A DNA stretch of 64,000 nucleotides from Sulfuritalea sp. (GTDB taxonomy: Bacteria > Pseudomonadota > Gammaproteobacteria > Burkholderiales > Rhodocyclaceae). The stretch covers positions 62,001-126,000 of the forward strand of contig JALNZB010000003.1 of the NCBI GenBank assembly GCA_023229545.1, in the 5' to 3' direction. The translations under genes and the position numbers were made by a program. The first letter of the stretch is position 1, and every line of letters starts with the position of its first letter. This document shows positions 43,916-53,491 of the stretch, piece after piece. The notes beneath the pieces were generated by a model. That model had not been told where the DNA came from. It did no database searches and saw only the letters and a list, made by a program, of their open reading frames with translations.

Positions 43916-44794
43916 CTATTGCCTCCCAGTTTTAATGCGCGCAGCAAGCCATGCGGCGGCGGCGAAAACAGCGGTCAGCACCACCAATGCCAGCGACTGA
44001 TAGAGGCCGAACATGTCGGTAGCGTCCCAGGCGCCGCCAGGCAAGCTACCCAGCAGGCCGGACAGGAAATGGCCCGCAAAATCCAGTTCGCCGCCCGACA
44101 GGCGATTGATGAAAAGCGACAGTGCGATGATCTCAAGACACCACACCAGCACCGACAGCCACAGGAATCCGGCGAGCCGCCCCCTGACCGACGTGTAGAT
44201 ATCCAGCTCCAGCCCGCGAAGCGCGTGGCTGGCCTTCAGCAGGGCAAGTCCGTGGGCGGTATGGCTGACCAGCACAAGGTGTCGGTTGAGATACACGAAT
44301 ATCTTCGCCACGGCGAAGAGCCCGGCCAGGGCCAACGCGCTCGTCACCAGGAATATGACGAATACCATGCGCATCGCGGCTGGCACGCTGACGTTGAACA
44401 GGTACAGACCGACGATGAAAACGGAAATTGTCGCCACGTCGCCGAAGCGCTCCGCCAGCCAGACCGCGAGCGCCTTGCGGCGGTGGTCGAAAACGTGGAG
44501 AAACGCGGCCAGGCGCAGTATCTCGCCGATCTTGAAGGGCAGAAAGCTGCTCGGAAAAGCCGTCAGGGCATGGGCCGCGATCAAGGGAAATATCTTGTCG
44601 CGCCGGTCCAGTGTCAGCAGGGCGAGGCGCAGCATCCGGACCCCGTGCGATAGCAGATACACCGCAGTTACCCCCAGGAGATTCAGCCAGTGCGTGCCGC
44701 AACCGAACTCCACGACGGTTTGCGCGCGCAGCAGAACCCAGCCCAGGACAAGCACGGATAGCAATCCAAAGTAGATGCGCGCCGTCCTGCTCAT
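43916..44794 (-). CDS. Flippase-like integral membrane protein (LPG synthase TM/UPF0104 type)
   Basis: 292 residues with about eight hydrophobic segments. The sequence FPSSFLPFKIGEILRLAAF, with the conserved GE-R pattern, and LAERFGDV match the lysylphosphatidylglycerol-synthase-type membrane domain (AglD-like). It may move a lipid-linked intermediate or modify it. It lies between a GT2 gene and the kinase gene in one operon. Confidence 0.8.
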   Translation of the reverse strand: MSRTARIYFGLLSVLVLGWVLLRAQTVVEFGCGTHWLNLLGVTAVYLLSHGVRMLRLALLTLDRRDKIFPLIAAHALTAFPSSFLPFKIGEILRLAAFLHVFDHRRKALAVWLAERFGDVATISVFIVGLYLFNVSVPAAMRMVFVIFLVTSALALAGLFAVAKIFVYLNRHLVLVSHTAHGLALLKASHALRGLELDIYTSVRGRLAGFLWLSVLVWCLEIIALSLFINRLSGGELDFAGHFLSGLLGSLPGGAWDATDMFGLYQSLALVVLTAVFAAAAWLAARIKTGRQ

Positions 44795-44806
44795 GACGAC
44801 CGAACC

Positions 44807-45622
44807 TTAATTCCCGTTGCCGCCATGTTGCACGAATTGCCCGGTGTAAGACTCAAAGGAGGTGGAGCGCATCTCGCTCGCCAGAAGGCCGGCACGGTCG
44901 AAACAAAACCGCGCCAGCAGCCACAGAACCCTGATGGCCTGGCGAACCAGCCTGACGTTGGATCTCTGGTCCTCCTCACGCCAGCCGATGGGGAAGAAAC
45001 GGATCGTCTGACCCGCGTGATAACTCGCCAAAAGCATGATGTAGTTGAAGGTCAGGTCGTCCGGGAAGGTCTTGTAATAATAATCGCGAAAGCGTTTCAT
45101 CCGGTACATGTTGAGGCCTGAACCCAGATCGTGAATGGCATGGCGGGTCGCCAGAGAGAACAGCATGTTGTAAACACGGTTACCCGCGCTGCGTATCCAC
45201 GAGTAGCCATGGAGCCGGCTGGCCTTCATGAAACGCGCACCGAGCAGACAGTCGACTTCGAGGTGGGCGCCGCGTTCGAGTTGCGGAATGAGATCGTGAA
45301 TGTCGGCCTGGTCGTCGCCATGCAGCACCACCACGTAATCGAAGCCCTCTTCGAGCGCATAGCGAAATGCCGCCTTGTGCGAACCGCCCAATCCGTAGTT
45401 ATGGTCATTGACCCAAACGATGAACCGGCTCCGCGTGATGCGATCCTTGCCCCCCGCGACAGCCGCCTGCACGGTATCATCCGGCGATCGATTGTCCACG
45501 ACCATGACGGTATCGACCCACCCCTGCACCGCATCGTCAAACTGATCGAGAACGCGCGTGATCTGTGCCGCGCAGCGGTAGGCGGGAATGAATACCAGAA
45601 TGCGGGGCGCACTATTGGTCAT
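44807..45622 (-). CDS. GT2-family glycosyltransferase (DPM1-like)
   Basis: 271 residues. ILVFIPAYRCAAQITRVL, VVDNRSPDDT and VLHGDDQADIHDL mark the GT-A fold and its DxD-like site; HDLGSGLNMYR follows. No membrane helices are present, so it resembles soluble DPM1. It overlaps the GtrA-like gene by 11 bases; the two proteins could make and flip a polyprenyl-phosphate sugar. Confidence 0.87.
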   Translation of the reverse strand: MTNSAPRILVFIPAYRCAAQITRVLDQFDDAVQGWVDTVMVVDNRSPDDTVQAAVAGGKDRITRSRFIVWVNDHNYGLGGSHKAAFRYALEEGFDYVVVLHGDDQADIHDLIPQLERGAHLEVDCLLGARFMKASRLHGYSWIRSAGNRVYNMLFSLATRHAIHDLGSGLNMYRMKRFRDYYYKTFPDDLTFNYIMLLASYHAGQTIRFFPIGWREEDQRSNVRLVRQAIRVLWLLARFCFDRAGLLASEMRSTSFESYTGQFVQHGGNGN

Positions 45623-46040
45623 CGGTGCGGTCCTCCCGGCGCATGGAGCGCACCAGGAGTTTCATGAACAGGAAATTGCTGATCAGATTTAACGGGGTGA
45701 TGATGATCTTTGCCCCAAGTTGATGAAATGGTACCGCCAACAGCGCCGCCGCGACCATTTCGAGAACCTGCGAGTAAAAGAGAATGGAAAGAAACTGGAA
45801 TCCCCAGTACGCAATCAGGAATATGTTGCGCCCCATGTTATTGCGTTTGAATATCATCTTGAGCGACACAAAATAGACGAAGGTGACTCCCGCATAAGAA
45901 GACAGGAAGTTGGCGACAAATCCCGGTACCGCAAATATCTCGGATAAGATCGCGAAGACTCCAAAATCCAGAAGCCACCCGAGCCCAGACAAGGCGCCAA
46001 AGTGAAGAAATACACGCATCGGATGCAAACCCATGGTCAT
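45612..46040 (-). CDS. GtrA-like membrane protein
   Basis: 142 residues from the ATG at 46040, with four hydrophobic segments in the GtrA pattern (FGALSGLGWLLDFGVFAIL near the start). GtrA proteins are thought to flip undecaprenyl-phosphate sugars. The longer opening to 46136 overlaps the start of the divergent gene and adds a non-hydrophobic, Arg/Ala-rich stretch. First gene of the minus-strand operon down to 41647. Confidence 0.82.
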   Translation of the reverse strand: MTMGLHPMRVFLHFGALSGLGWLLDFGVFAILSEIFAVPGFVANFLSSYAGVTFVYFVSLKMIFKRNNMGRNIFLIAYWGFQFLSILFYSQVLEMVAAALLAVPFHQLGAKIIITPLNLISNFLFMKLLVRSMRREDRTDDQ

Positions 46041-46134
46041 ACGATTCCCGTTTAAAGCTTCCGCAGCCCGTAGCTCACGGGCGTTGCGCACCCTCGGCGC
46101 CGCGACCGCCAGTCCCGAGCGAGATTGAAAGGAC

Positions 46135-48075
46135 ATGAGCTTACAGAAATATTGGCCCGTATTGATCGCAATTGCGGTAGCGACTGTCGTCGCATTTGTC
46201 GCCGGATCGAATTCGCCGCCTCTGGCAACCGTCGGCAGCAGCTATTGGCGGCTACCCGACGGCTATGGTCTTTACGCGCTGCATGGGCCCGGGCTTCGGA
46301 CTGCCGCCTTCATGGCATACCTGCTTTTCGCCGCGCTGCTTGGCACGTTGATACTGGCGGCTTTCATCGAGGTGGAGTCTGCGGCGCTGGCCGATACCCT
46401 CCGCTGGCTGCCGCTGGCCGGGTTCATTCCCGGATATTTTTCCGTTGTCGCAATAAATCGCCTTGTCACTTTCGCGCTGCCAAATTTGCGCGCGGTAGTG
46501 CTTCTCCCGCTGTTCTATTTTCTGGTCGCCATGTGTCTGGCCATTGCTTCTCGACGCTCGCTGACCCGAAGCAATGCGGCTCTGGTGCTCGACGGAATGC
46601 TGCGGTTTGCAGCCACCTTCATCATCTTCCTGATATTGCAGGTCCAGGTCGGCAACGGCGACCATGTTCTCGGCGATGGCGTCAGGCCTTTTCTGGAGAT
46701 GATTCGGAGTGGAACCGGATTGGGGCCGGAAGAGTATTTCCCGATCTTTGTCCAGCACTATGATGAAACCATGTTTCTTTACCCGTTCTTCGCGCCGTCC
46801 GGAATGGCCGGCGAAATCGTCGAATTGTTCTGGATGCTTTACAGCATGGGCAAGGCCTCGGCCTTCGCGTGCGTCATGGCCGCTTTGCTGCTTTTCAGTC
46901 GAAGGCGCATGGGGTCATACCTCGTTTCGCTGCTTGTATTTTTCGGCTGCTTAAGCCTGTTCGATGGGAAGACCCTGCTGTTGTTCGACTCCGGCAATCC
47001 ACTTCGAGCCAATCTTCATATTGCTCGAGTGGTACTTGCCGTATTGCCCGTTGTAGTTCTCGGCCTGGCCATTTCCGGACGGGCAAGTGTGCGGCGAGGC
47101 ACGAACGCCGGCTTGGTCGGAGCTTTTTTGGTCGGCGCTGGAATCTCGGCGGCATCGATATCTTCGATTGTTCTCCTGGCTTCGGTGTTTGTCGGCCTGG
47201 CCATTTTGTCCCTGCCAATCCCGGTTGCCGCAGCAGGTATCGGCGTCCTTACCCTGACTGCCCTGCTGTTGCTTGCATATTCCCTGCGAGGCAATTACGG
47301 TGGCCCGTGGCTATTCCTTTCCGGCATCGCAACTGCCTTTGCCAGCACAGGATATTTTGCCGCGCGACACGTCAGGCCACGACTTTCGCAACTGACCAGA
47401 CAACCGTTCTTTCCAGCGATTTTTGCCCTGACGATGGGAACGGCACTGGGACTCCTGGCGCTTGGAAACAGCTTTTCATACGACTATTCCCGCCTTCTGG
47501 GATTTGGCGAGACGCGCAAAGGCATCTACGGCAAATCGGTGCCGGAGTTTGAAATTGGCTTCAACCCGTATTGCGGACGATTTCCGCTGCTTCACTGCGC
47601 GGATATTGCGGCTTTTTTTTCCAGTTTCGGCTTGGTGCTGATGCTGGCCGCGTTCGCGGTCCTCGTCATCCTGTGGAGTGCAAGGAAGGCATTGCCAGCC
47701 TCTTCAACACTGTCGAACCGGGCCGCGATAGCGAGTCCGGATGACCGCAATCATCCGGAACTCACCAATGCCATCGCGTGTTCCGTTTTGTTCCTGGTTG
47801 CCGGGTTTTTTGCGTATGACTTTACCAATGGCTCGGTGTTTGGCTGGCTCCCGGTCTGGATCAAGTCGCGATTGATCGAACCATGGTTCTATGCAACGCT
47901 GGCATTCTCTTCAATGGCACTCCTGATGTCGAATATCCGCGCGATTCGGGTGCTCATGGCCTTTGCCCTGACTTGGCAGATATTCGTCTATTCATTCGTT
48001 CTGGCAGAGACGCCGATTCATCTGCAATTCATGCGCAATGGCGCCTTCCTGCTTCACAAGGCCATCGACAGGTAG
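46135..48075 (+). CDS. Large polytopic membrane protein, function unknown
   Basis: 646 residues with at least twelve hydrophobic segments. A long external loop near residues 170-210 carries GNGDHVLGDGVRPFLEM. The general layout (polytopic, loop with acidic residues, short periplasmic tail) is that of GT-C transferases or O-antigen polymerase-like proteins, but no family motif is certain. AAAGGAC lies just before the ATG. It is divergent from the GtrA/GT2 operon. Confidence 0.7.
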   Translation: MSLQKYWPVLIAIAVATVVAFVAGSNSPPLATVGSSYWRLPDGYGLYALHGPGLRTAAFMAYLLFAALLGTLILAAFIEVESAALADTLRWLPLAGFIPGYFSVVAINRLVTFALPNLRAVVLLPLFYFLVAMCLAIASRRSLTRSNAALVLDGMLRFAATFIIFLILQVQVGNGDHVLGDGVRPFLEMIRSGTGLGPEEYFPIFVQHYDETMFLYPFFAPSGMAGEIVELFWMLYSMGKASAFACVMAALLLFSRRRMGSYLVSLLVFFGCLSLFDGKTLLLFDSGNPLRANLHIARVVLAVLPVVVLGLAISGRASVRRGTNAGLVGAFLVGAGISAASISSIVLLASVFVGLAILSLPIPVAAAGIGVLTLTALLLLAYSLRGNYGGPWLFLSGIATAFASTGYFAARHVRPRLSQLTRQPFFPAIFALTMGTALGLLALGNSFSYDYSRLLGFGETRKGIYGKSVPEFEIGFNPYCGRFPLLHCADIAAFFSSFGLVLMLAAFAVLVILWSARKALPASSTLSNRAAIASPDDRNHPELTNAIACSVLFLVAGFFAYDFTNGSVFGWLPVWIKSRLIEPWFYATLAFSSMALLMSNIRAIRVLMAFALTWQIFVYSFVLAETPIHLQFMRNGAFLLHKAIDR

Positions 48076-48121
48076 TTCAATTCGGCGAAGCTTGCGCCTG
48101 CGGGGCCGCATACCCCGAATT

Positions 48122-49630
48122 TCAGCGCTTCTTTTCCCAATTCATTTGGCTGTAGGGCAAGGGTTCCGTGCGGTTCAGAATCGGTGCCAACCGATTGGCC
48201 GCCGAGGCGAAGTAATGCGCGGGAAACCCGTTCGTGGCCACTGGTACCGATATGCCGGTATCCGGATTCCATTGCCTTAAGGTAAATGCCCGATAGGACT
48301 CCTGGAACGGCGTTGCGGCGCCGACCATGAACAGAACAACCAGCACACCTCTGCGCGCGGTCGAAAGTCGGCGCTGGCGGGACGGCGAAATCAATTCGTT
48401 GATCAGCGTTAACCACATGACGGTCAGGGCCGGAATTGCGCCAAGCGTCGCAAGATCGTTGGTCGGTCCAAAGCTGAAGAAAGGCAGCAGGCACAGCAGC
48501 AGCAAGCCCGCGCCCAGAACAGCGGACCGGCTGCACTGCCACGCCAACACACCAAAGGCCAGGACCTCGATCAGGATAAACACGAAGGTATCCGCCCACC
48601 AGGTGAATCCGCCGCCGACCGCCTTGGAAACCGGTGGGACAACCGCCCAGGCTTTTATCCCGCCCGCGCTCATCAGCAGATAAGCGGCGATCAGCACAGC
48701 CGGAGGCAGGACATACGCCAACGCCCGCAACAGGTCGCGACCACCCGGCAGCAGTTCGCCGCAGAATCGCCAGGCCAGCACTGCGATCATCGGCAGAGCC
48801 CCCACCAAAGGCAGCGGAGACCAGGTCATGACGGCCAGCCCGATCACGGGCAGGCGCCAGAGAAAATCGGCGGAGCCCTGCAAGCGCCACAGCCAGGCGC
48901 CAAGAACCCAGCCCGGAATGACATGGTTGGGTATCCAGTAAAGCATCGTCGAGTTCGACGAGTACTTCATCCGACCGGTCCACCACTCGATATGCGAGCC
49001 CAGCCAGGGAAGCCCGTCCTTCCAGAAAACCCCGACGATGTCCAGGCCGCTGGCAATGACAAACAGGATCAGCACCACGATGCGTTTGCCGCCGGTCGTC
49101 CCGCCGAAATTGGCAAGAAAAAACAGCGAGACCCCCAGCCAGGTCCAGGCCAGCAGCAACCGGTCGGCCCACGCGATGCCGGCGAATTTGGCCAGCAGTG
49201 CCGGCACCATGTAGTAGCCGAGCGGCGCCCGCAGAACAAATTCATGGCCGTCGGCGTCGAGGTAGCGGGGAGGCCAGTCATTCACGACCAAGTCGCGCAA
49301 CACAGCGTAGCGCGGAACCCAGTCGATCGCATTGGCATGAAACAGATGTCCCGCCCCGCCCAGCGAGGTCCACGCGGCGGCCAAACCCATCAGCATCAAT
49401 GCGCCGGCAAGCGTTCGGACATTCAAGAGTTGCGGCATGGTCGAAACAAACGGTCGCGACGCGACAAACGCCGCGAGCGCAAAGACCGCGGCCGGAATGC
49501 CCAGCCAGGGAACAAAGAAGCCGAGGAGAAACACCGGAACCGGAAGGAAGAGATAGGCCAGCAACCAGCCATCCAGCCTGCCCCAGCCAGAAGGCGCAAA
49601 ACCCTGAGGTGGAGAAGGGGCAGCTAGCAC
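48122..49630 (-). CDS. Polytopic membrane protein, GT-C-like
   Basis: 502 residues with about eleven hydrophobic segments. A periplasmic loop after the second or third helix carries WPPRYLDADGHEF, of the kind in which GT-C glycosyltransferases carry their catalytic acid. GTG start, 25 bases after the FAD oxidoreductase gene, making it the last gene of the long minus-strand row beginning at the pilins. It may use a lipid-linked sugar provided with the GtrA protein. Confidence 0.68.
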   Translation of the reverse strand: MLAAPSPPQGFAPSGWGRLDGWLLAYLFLPVPVFLLGFFVPWLGIPAAVFALAAFVASRPFVSTMPQLLNVRTLAGALMLMGLAAAWTSLGGAGHLFHANAIDWVPRYAVLRDLVVNDWPPRYLDADGHEFVLRAPLGYYMVPALLAKFAGIAWADRLLLAWTWLGVSLFFLANFGGTTGGKRIVVLILFVIASGLDIVGVFWKDGLPWLGSHIEWWTGRMKYSSNSTMLYWIPNHVIPGWVLGAWLWRLQGSADFLWRLPVIGLAVMTWSPLPLVGALPMIAVLAWRFCGELLPGGRDLLRALAYVLPPAVLIAAYLLMSAGGIKAWAVVPPVSKAVGGGFTWWADTFVFILIEVLAFGVLAWQCSRSAVLGAGLLLLCLLPFFSFGPTNDLATLGAIPALTVMWLTLINELISPSRQRRLSTARRGVLVVLFMVGAATPFQESYRAFTLRQWNPDTGISVPVATNGFPAHYFASAANRLAPILNRTEPLPYSQMNWEKKR

Positions 49631-49655
49631 TGGAAACCGTCAGTCGAAAGGCAGC

Positions 49656-51230
49656 TCATGGCGCAGGCCGGCGCTCTTCGTGATAATCATCATCGACATT
49701 CACCGCCCAGATCGCCGCCTTGTCGACCTTGCCATCGAGAATCGCCTCGACCGCCAGCTTCGCCGTCAGCATGGAGTGATCCTGGTTGTTGTAGCGGTGC
49801 ATGCCATTGCGACCCGCCAGCCAGAGATTCCCGATGCCATCGAGCCACTCCCTGACACGCAGAAAATCCTCATAGGCGCCGAAGTAGGCCGGATAGGTTT
49901 TTGGCACCCGAATGACAGTGCCATCGAGCACGTCGGCGCGGTGGATCATGCCGATTTTTTCCAGCTCGCCGGCAGCCAGGTCGATCATCGCCCGGTCCTC
50001 CAGCCGCCACAGATCGTCGCCCTCCTGGCAGAAGTATTCGAGTCCCAGCCAGACATGGCCGGCATCCGCAACCAGATCCGGGCTCCAGTTGTTGAACACC
50101 TGCAAGCGCCCGATGCGGACATCGCGTTCCTGAATGTAGATCCAGTTATCCGGCGGCATGTTGTTGGCGCCTGCGCTACGCGCTTGGCGGTTCGCCCGCA
50201 TGCGCGATACCAGCAGCCCGACCGTAATGAAATCGCGGTAGGGCAAGGCGGCGGCCACTTCGCGCACGTCAGCAGGAGCGGGCGGCTGCATGCCGGCCAC
50301 CAGATCCTTGACCGGCATGGTCGAGATCACGTGGTCAGCGCGCACTTCGATCGCTTGCCCCGCCGCATCGGTAATCAACACGGCAACCACGCGACCGTTG
50401 TCATGACGCAATCCCGCCACCTGCTGGCCGAAACGAATCTCGCCGCCGCCCTCCGTTACCCGACGGCTCACTTCCTGCCACAACTGGCCAGGCCCGAGGC
50501 GCGGATAGAGAAAGTGTTCGATCAGGCTGGTCTTCGTTGCCGCCTCTTTGGCGGCGCCGCCGAAGCGCTGGCGCACTGCATGGCGCAAGGCCTCAACAAT
50601 GGAGAGGCCCTTGATCCGCTGCGCCCCCCACTCCGCGCTGATGCGATCGCAGGGTACGCCCCAGACCTTCTCCGTGTAGTCCTTGAAGAAGGTGCGGTAC
50701 AGCTCGCCGCCGAAACGATTGACCAGGAAATCCTCCAGCGAACACTCTGTCCTGCGCGGAAACAGCATCGCCCAAACATAGCTGACGCCGATCCGGAACA
50801 GGCGCAGCGGACCCAGATTCGTCAGCGTCGTCGCATTCAGCTTGATCGGGTAGTCGAAATACTTGCGCAGGAAATAGATGCGCGAAAGCCGATCGCGCAC
50901 CAGCATGACGAGACCGCTGCCGCCAGCCGCCGTTCCGTCAGCGCCGACTCTTCTGCGCTGCCCCCGGTAGGCAATTTCCGTAGTCGCATCGGTCGTGGCA
51001 ATCGGCAAAATCTCGCGCCACCAGTCCATCACCCAGTCGGATTTGGAGAAGAAACGATGGCCGCCAATGTCCATGCGGTTGCCCTTGTACTCGACTGTCC
51101 GCGAGATGCCGCCGACATCGTTCGACGCTTCGAGCACCAGCGGTCGCATGCGTCCGTCGCGCACCAATTGCAATGCCGCCGTCAGGCCGGCGGGGCCGGC
51201 GCCGATGATGATGACGAAGGGTTTGTCCAT
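49656..51230 (-). CDS. FAD-dependent oxidoreductase (amine oxidase/HemY-like, glycan-locus type)
   Basis: 524 residues. [20 protein letters not shown] binds [23 protein letters not shown] is the next conserved block. The C-terminal [20 protein letters not shown] is the second FAD contact. This subgroup (COG1232-like, related to UDP-galactopyranose mutase folds) is common in O-antigen and glycolipid loci, where its reaction is not established. It starts six bases after the GtrA gene stops. Confidence 0.83.
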   Translation of the reverse strand: MDKPFVIIIGAGPAGLTAALQLVRDGRMRPLVLEASNDVGGISRTVEYKGNRMDIGGHRFFSKSDWVMDWWREILPIATTDATTEIAYRGQRRRVGADGTAAGGSGLVMLVRDRLSRIYFLRKYFDYPIKLNATTLTNLGPLRLFRIGVSYVWAMLFPRRTECSLEDFLVNRFGGELYRTFFKDYTEKVWGVPCDRISAEWGAQRIKGLSIVEALRHAVRQRFGGAAKEAATKTSLIEHFLYPRLGPGQLWQEVSRRVTEGGGEIRFGQQVAGLRHDNGRVVAVLITDAAGQAIEVRADHVISTMPVKDLVAGMQPPAPADVREVAAALPYRDFITVGLLVSRMRANRQARSAGANNMPPDNWIYIQERDVRIGRLQVFNNWSPDLVADAGHVWLGLEYFCQEGDDLWRLEDRAMIDLAAGELEKIGMIHRADVLDGTVIRVPKTYPAYFGAYEDFLRVREWLDGIGNLWLAGRNGMHRYNNQDHSMLTAKLAVEAILDGKVDKAAIWAVNVDDDYHEERRPAP

Positions 51231-51236
51231 GGTCGA

Positions 51237-51638
51237 TTATGGCCGGAACAGCCCCCATTTGCGCAGGCCGAAATTGAATGAAAAGGTGAGCATCGCGGCA
51301 ACCGCCTTCGCCGCCAGCAAAGAAACCCCGACGTGCTCGACGAGTGCAAAGATCACCAGATTGTTGAGCCCCAGCCCGGCCACGCCGATCGCCGCAAACG
51401 CCGCGAACTCCGTTCTGGGGAATGCCGCCAGGCGACGATGCCGAAACGCCCAGCGCACCGACAACAAGTAGCTGGTTACCGCGCCGAGCACAAAACCGAT
51501 TGTCGCCGCCCAGAGGTAGTGAACATAGTTAGCCCCGACAAGCAGGCATGCCGTGTCGACCGCCAGCGCCACCCCGCTTACCGCCAGATAGCGCAGCAGT
51601 TCCGCTGCCGTGGCACGCAGTCCGCGTTCTGTGGTCAT
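51237..51638 (-). CDS. GtrA-like membrane protein (second copy)
   Basis: 133 residues with four hydrophobic segments starting at LLRYLAVSGVALAVDTACLL; ends KWGLFRP. It is unlike the GtrA at 45612 in sequence. The ATG at 51638 overlaps the stop of the upstream membrane protein gene (ATGA); a longer opening in this frame is only a shadow of that gene. It would supply a flipped lipid-linked sugar to the flanking GT-C-like proteins. Confidence 0.85.
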   Translation of the reverse strand: MTTERGLRATAAELLRYLAVSGVALAVDTACLLVGANYVHYLWAATIGFVLGAVTSYLLSVRWAFRHRRLAAFPRTEFAAFAAIGVAGLGLNNLVIFALVEHVGVSLLAAKAVAAMLTFSFNFGLRKWGLFRP

Positions 51639-53491
51639 TGCACCGCTGCCCCAATAGTCGGCGCCGGCGGCACGGCGCGCAGCGTGGCACAGGCGTACAG
51701 GTACGCATTGCGGGACACCGCCTGCGCTGTCAGCCCCGGCACCGAATGAGACAACACGACCCAGTCGAGCAAAGGATCGGCGCAAAGGTGGCGGGGATCG
51801 GTTCCATCGGCTACCCAGTCCTGGCGCCTTTGCCATTCGTAGAACTTCCCGGGCGAGAACACCTTGCCCGTCGACTGAATCTCGCCGAAATAACTGGCCG
51901 TCCCGAGTTCGAGCCAGACCGTGAGTTCCCGTTCCGGCCAGAACACCGTGTTCCCCGGCGCAATCCATTGCCGGAAAGGATGCGGCGGACACCTCGCATC
52001 GAGATAACACGCCTCCGCAATTCGGTAGTACTCGGCCCGACGATCCCAGTGGAAAAGCGTCGCTATCGTGGCTAAGCCTATCGCAGCGAGAACAGCAATC
52101 ACGACCGCCCGTCGTAGCGGATTGCGCCACGTTTCCGCCGAACCACCGCCGCTCAGCCAGCCAAGGACCAAAGCCAGCATGGCCGCCACCTGCCAGCTTG
52201 CGCCCGCCACCAAGCCCAGCAGCCACTCCGCCCCGGACCACCAGGGATTCAACCACTGGCTGCCGGCAATTTCCCAACCCGCCACGACGTTCAGCACTAC
52301 CGCTAGCGCGAACACCGCCAGCACGCCGCCGAACAAGCGCCGCCGATGGTCGAGCCATGCCTCGATGCGAACGATCCAGTCGCTCGGCATCAGGCTCGCC
52401 GCCGCGAGAGCGCAAAGCGCGCCCGGCAACGAATTGGAGCCCATGCTTGCCAGCACGGCGGCGACGCCAACCACGAGTCGACCTGCCGCGGAGGACTGCC
52501 AGGCGCGCCGACCGGCGTCGATGACAGCCACCGCAGCCATGGGAATCAGCAAGGCCATCACCCGCCATGGCTGCCCCTGCACCACGATCTCGAGCGGAAA
52601 CGCATAGCTCGCCAGCAATGCCAGGCCAAGCCCGCCGACACCGAGCAGCAGCAAGCGCAGATACAAGGGCCGCCATTCCTCGCCGCCTCGTCGCGCACCC
52701 AGCCACAGCGCCATCAGGACGCCGGAATATTCCGGCAGGCGGCTTTGCAGCGGCGGCTTGAACATAATGTCGGCAGCCCCTTGGGCAAACCCCAGCCAGT
52801 CACCCGTCATTAACCGGAGGTGGGGCAGGTCGAGATTTATCGCGCCGAGCACTGCCGCAAGCGCCACCGGCAACAAGGCCAGGCCCACGGCAAGCGGGGT
52901 TCGCATTGGCGCCAGCAGCCACAACGCCAGAGGCCAGACGCCATGCAGCGGATGCAAGGCCAGCGCTGCCAGTCCCAATCCCAGAGACCACACCTGTCGC
53001 TTTGCGGCCAGCGCCGCCACGCTGGCCACGCCAAGGGGAATGGCCCACGAGCGAGCCGTGGCAAAATTTTCGCCAAGCACGAAGGTGCTGGCGTTGGGCG
53101 AATAGCTGACCACCACCACCGCCCCAAGAAGCACCGCGAAGCGCGCGGCGAAACCGGTCCCGAGCATGGTCCGCGCCAACCCGAGGCACGCCCCGATCCA
53201 CAGCAGGCCACCGCCGAGTACCGCCCACCAAGCCGCCCGGCTCAGCCCCAGCCAGCGCACCAGTTCGCCGAACAACGGAGTAAACAGGCTCAAAGCGCCC
53301 TGTGAGCCAAAACTGAAGAACAGATCGCCGGCATAGGCCGCCGGGTTCAACCAGTGCGCCGCCAGCAGGCCATAAATGCGGGTATCGTGCCAAATCCCCT
53401 GATAGGGATGATTCAGCATCCAGAGCAGAAAACCCAGCAGAAACACCAGCCCGAGGTCGGCCCTGGCGGCCCAGGGACGCAACTCAGTCAC
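51635..53491 (-). CDS. Large polytopic membrane protein, GT-C-like
   Basis: 618 residues with about fourteen hydrophobic segments and a C-terminal extracytoplasmic part of about 130 residues containing four cysteines (ACYLDARCPPH, HLCADPL, YACATL). The first loop holds HPYQGIWHDTRIYG, a His-Asp pair where GT-C enzymes place the catalytic acid. Function is unknown. It overlaps the ABC ATPase gene by 8 bases and the GtrA gene by 4. Confidence 0.7.
   Translation of the reverse strand: MTELRPWAARADLGLVFLLGFLLWMLNHPYQGIWHDTRIYGLLAAHWLNPAAYAGDLFFSFGSQGALSLFTPLFGELVRWLGLSRAAWWAVLGGGLLWIGACLGLARTMLGTGFAARFAVLLGAVVVVSYSPNASTFVLGENFATARSWAIPLGVASVAALAAKRQVWSLGLGLAALALHPLHGVWPLALWLLAPMRTPLAVGLALLPVALAAVLGAINLDLPHLRLMTGDWLGFAQGAADIMFKPPLQSRLPEYSGVLMALWLGARRGGEEWRPLYLRLLLLGVGGLGLALLASYAFPLEIVVQGQPWRVMALLIPMAAVAVIDAGRRAWQSSAAGRLVVGVAAVLASMGSNSLPGALCALAAASLMPSDWIVRIEAWLDHRRRLFGGVLAVFALAVVLNVVAGWEIAGSQWLNPWWSGAEWLLGLVAGASWQVAAMLALVLGWLSGGGSAETWRNPLRRAVVIAVLAAIGLATIATLFHWDRRAEYYRIAEACYLDARCPPHPFRQWIAPGNTVFWPERELTVWLELGTASYFGEIQSTGKVFSPGKFYEWQRRQDWVADGTDPRHLCADPLLDWVVLSHSVPGLTAQAVSRNAYLYACATLRAVPPAPTIGAAVQ

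Noticed and set aside
48054..49172. A 372-codon minus-strand frame overlapping the 502-residue membrane protein
   Set aside because: Same-strand shadow in another frame; the 48122-49630 frame has the hydrophobic segments and fits the operon spacing.
51639..52706. A possible long N-terminal extension of the GtrA protein
   Set aside because: The extension is the out-of-frame shadow of the 618-residue membrane protein gene; the ATGA overlap at 51638 gives the natural start.
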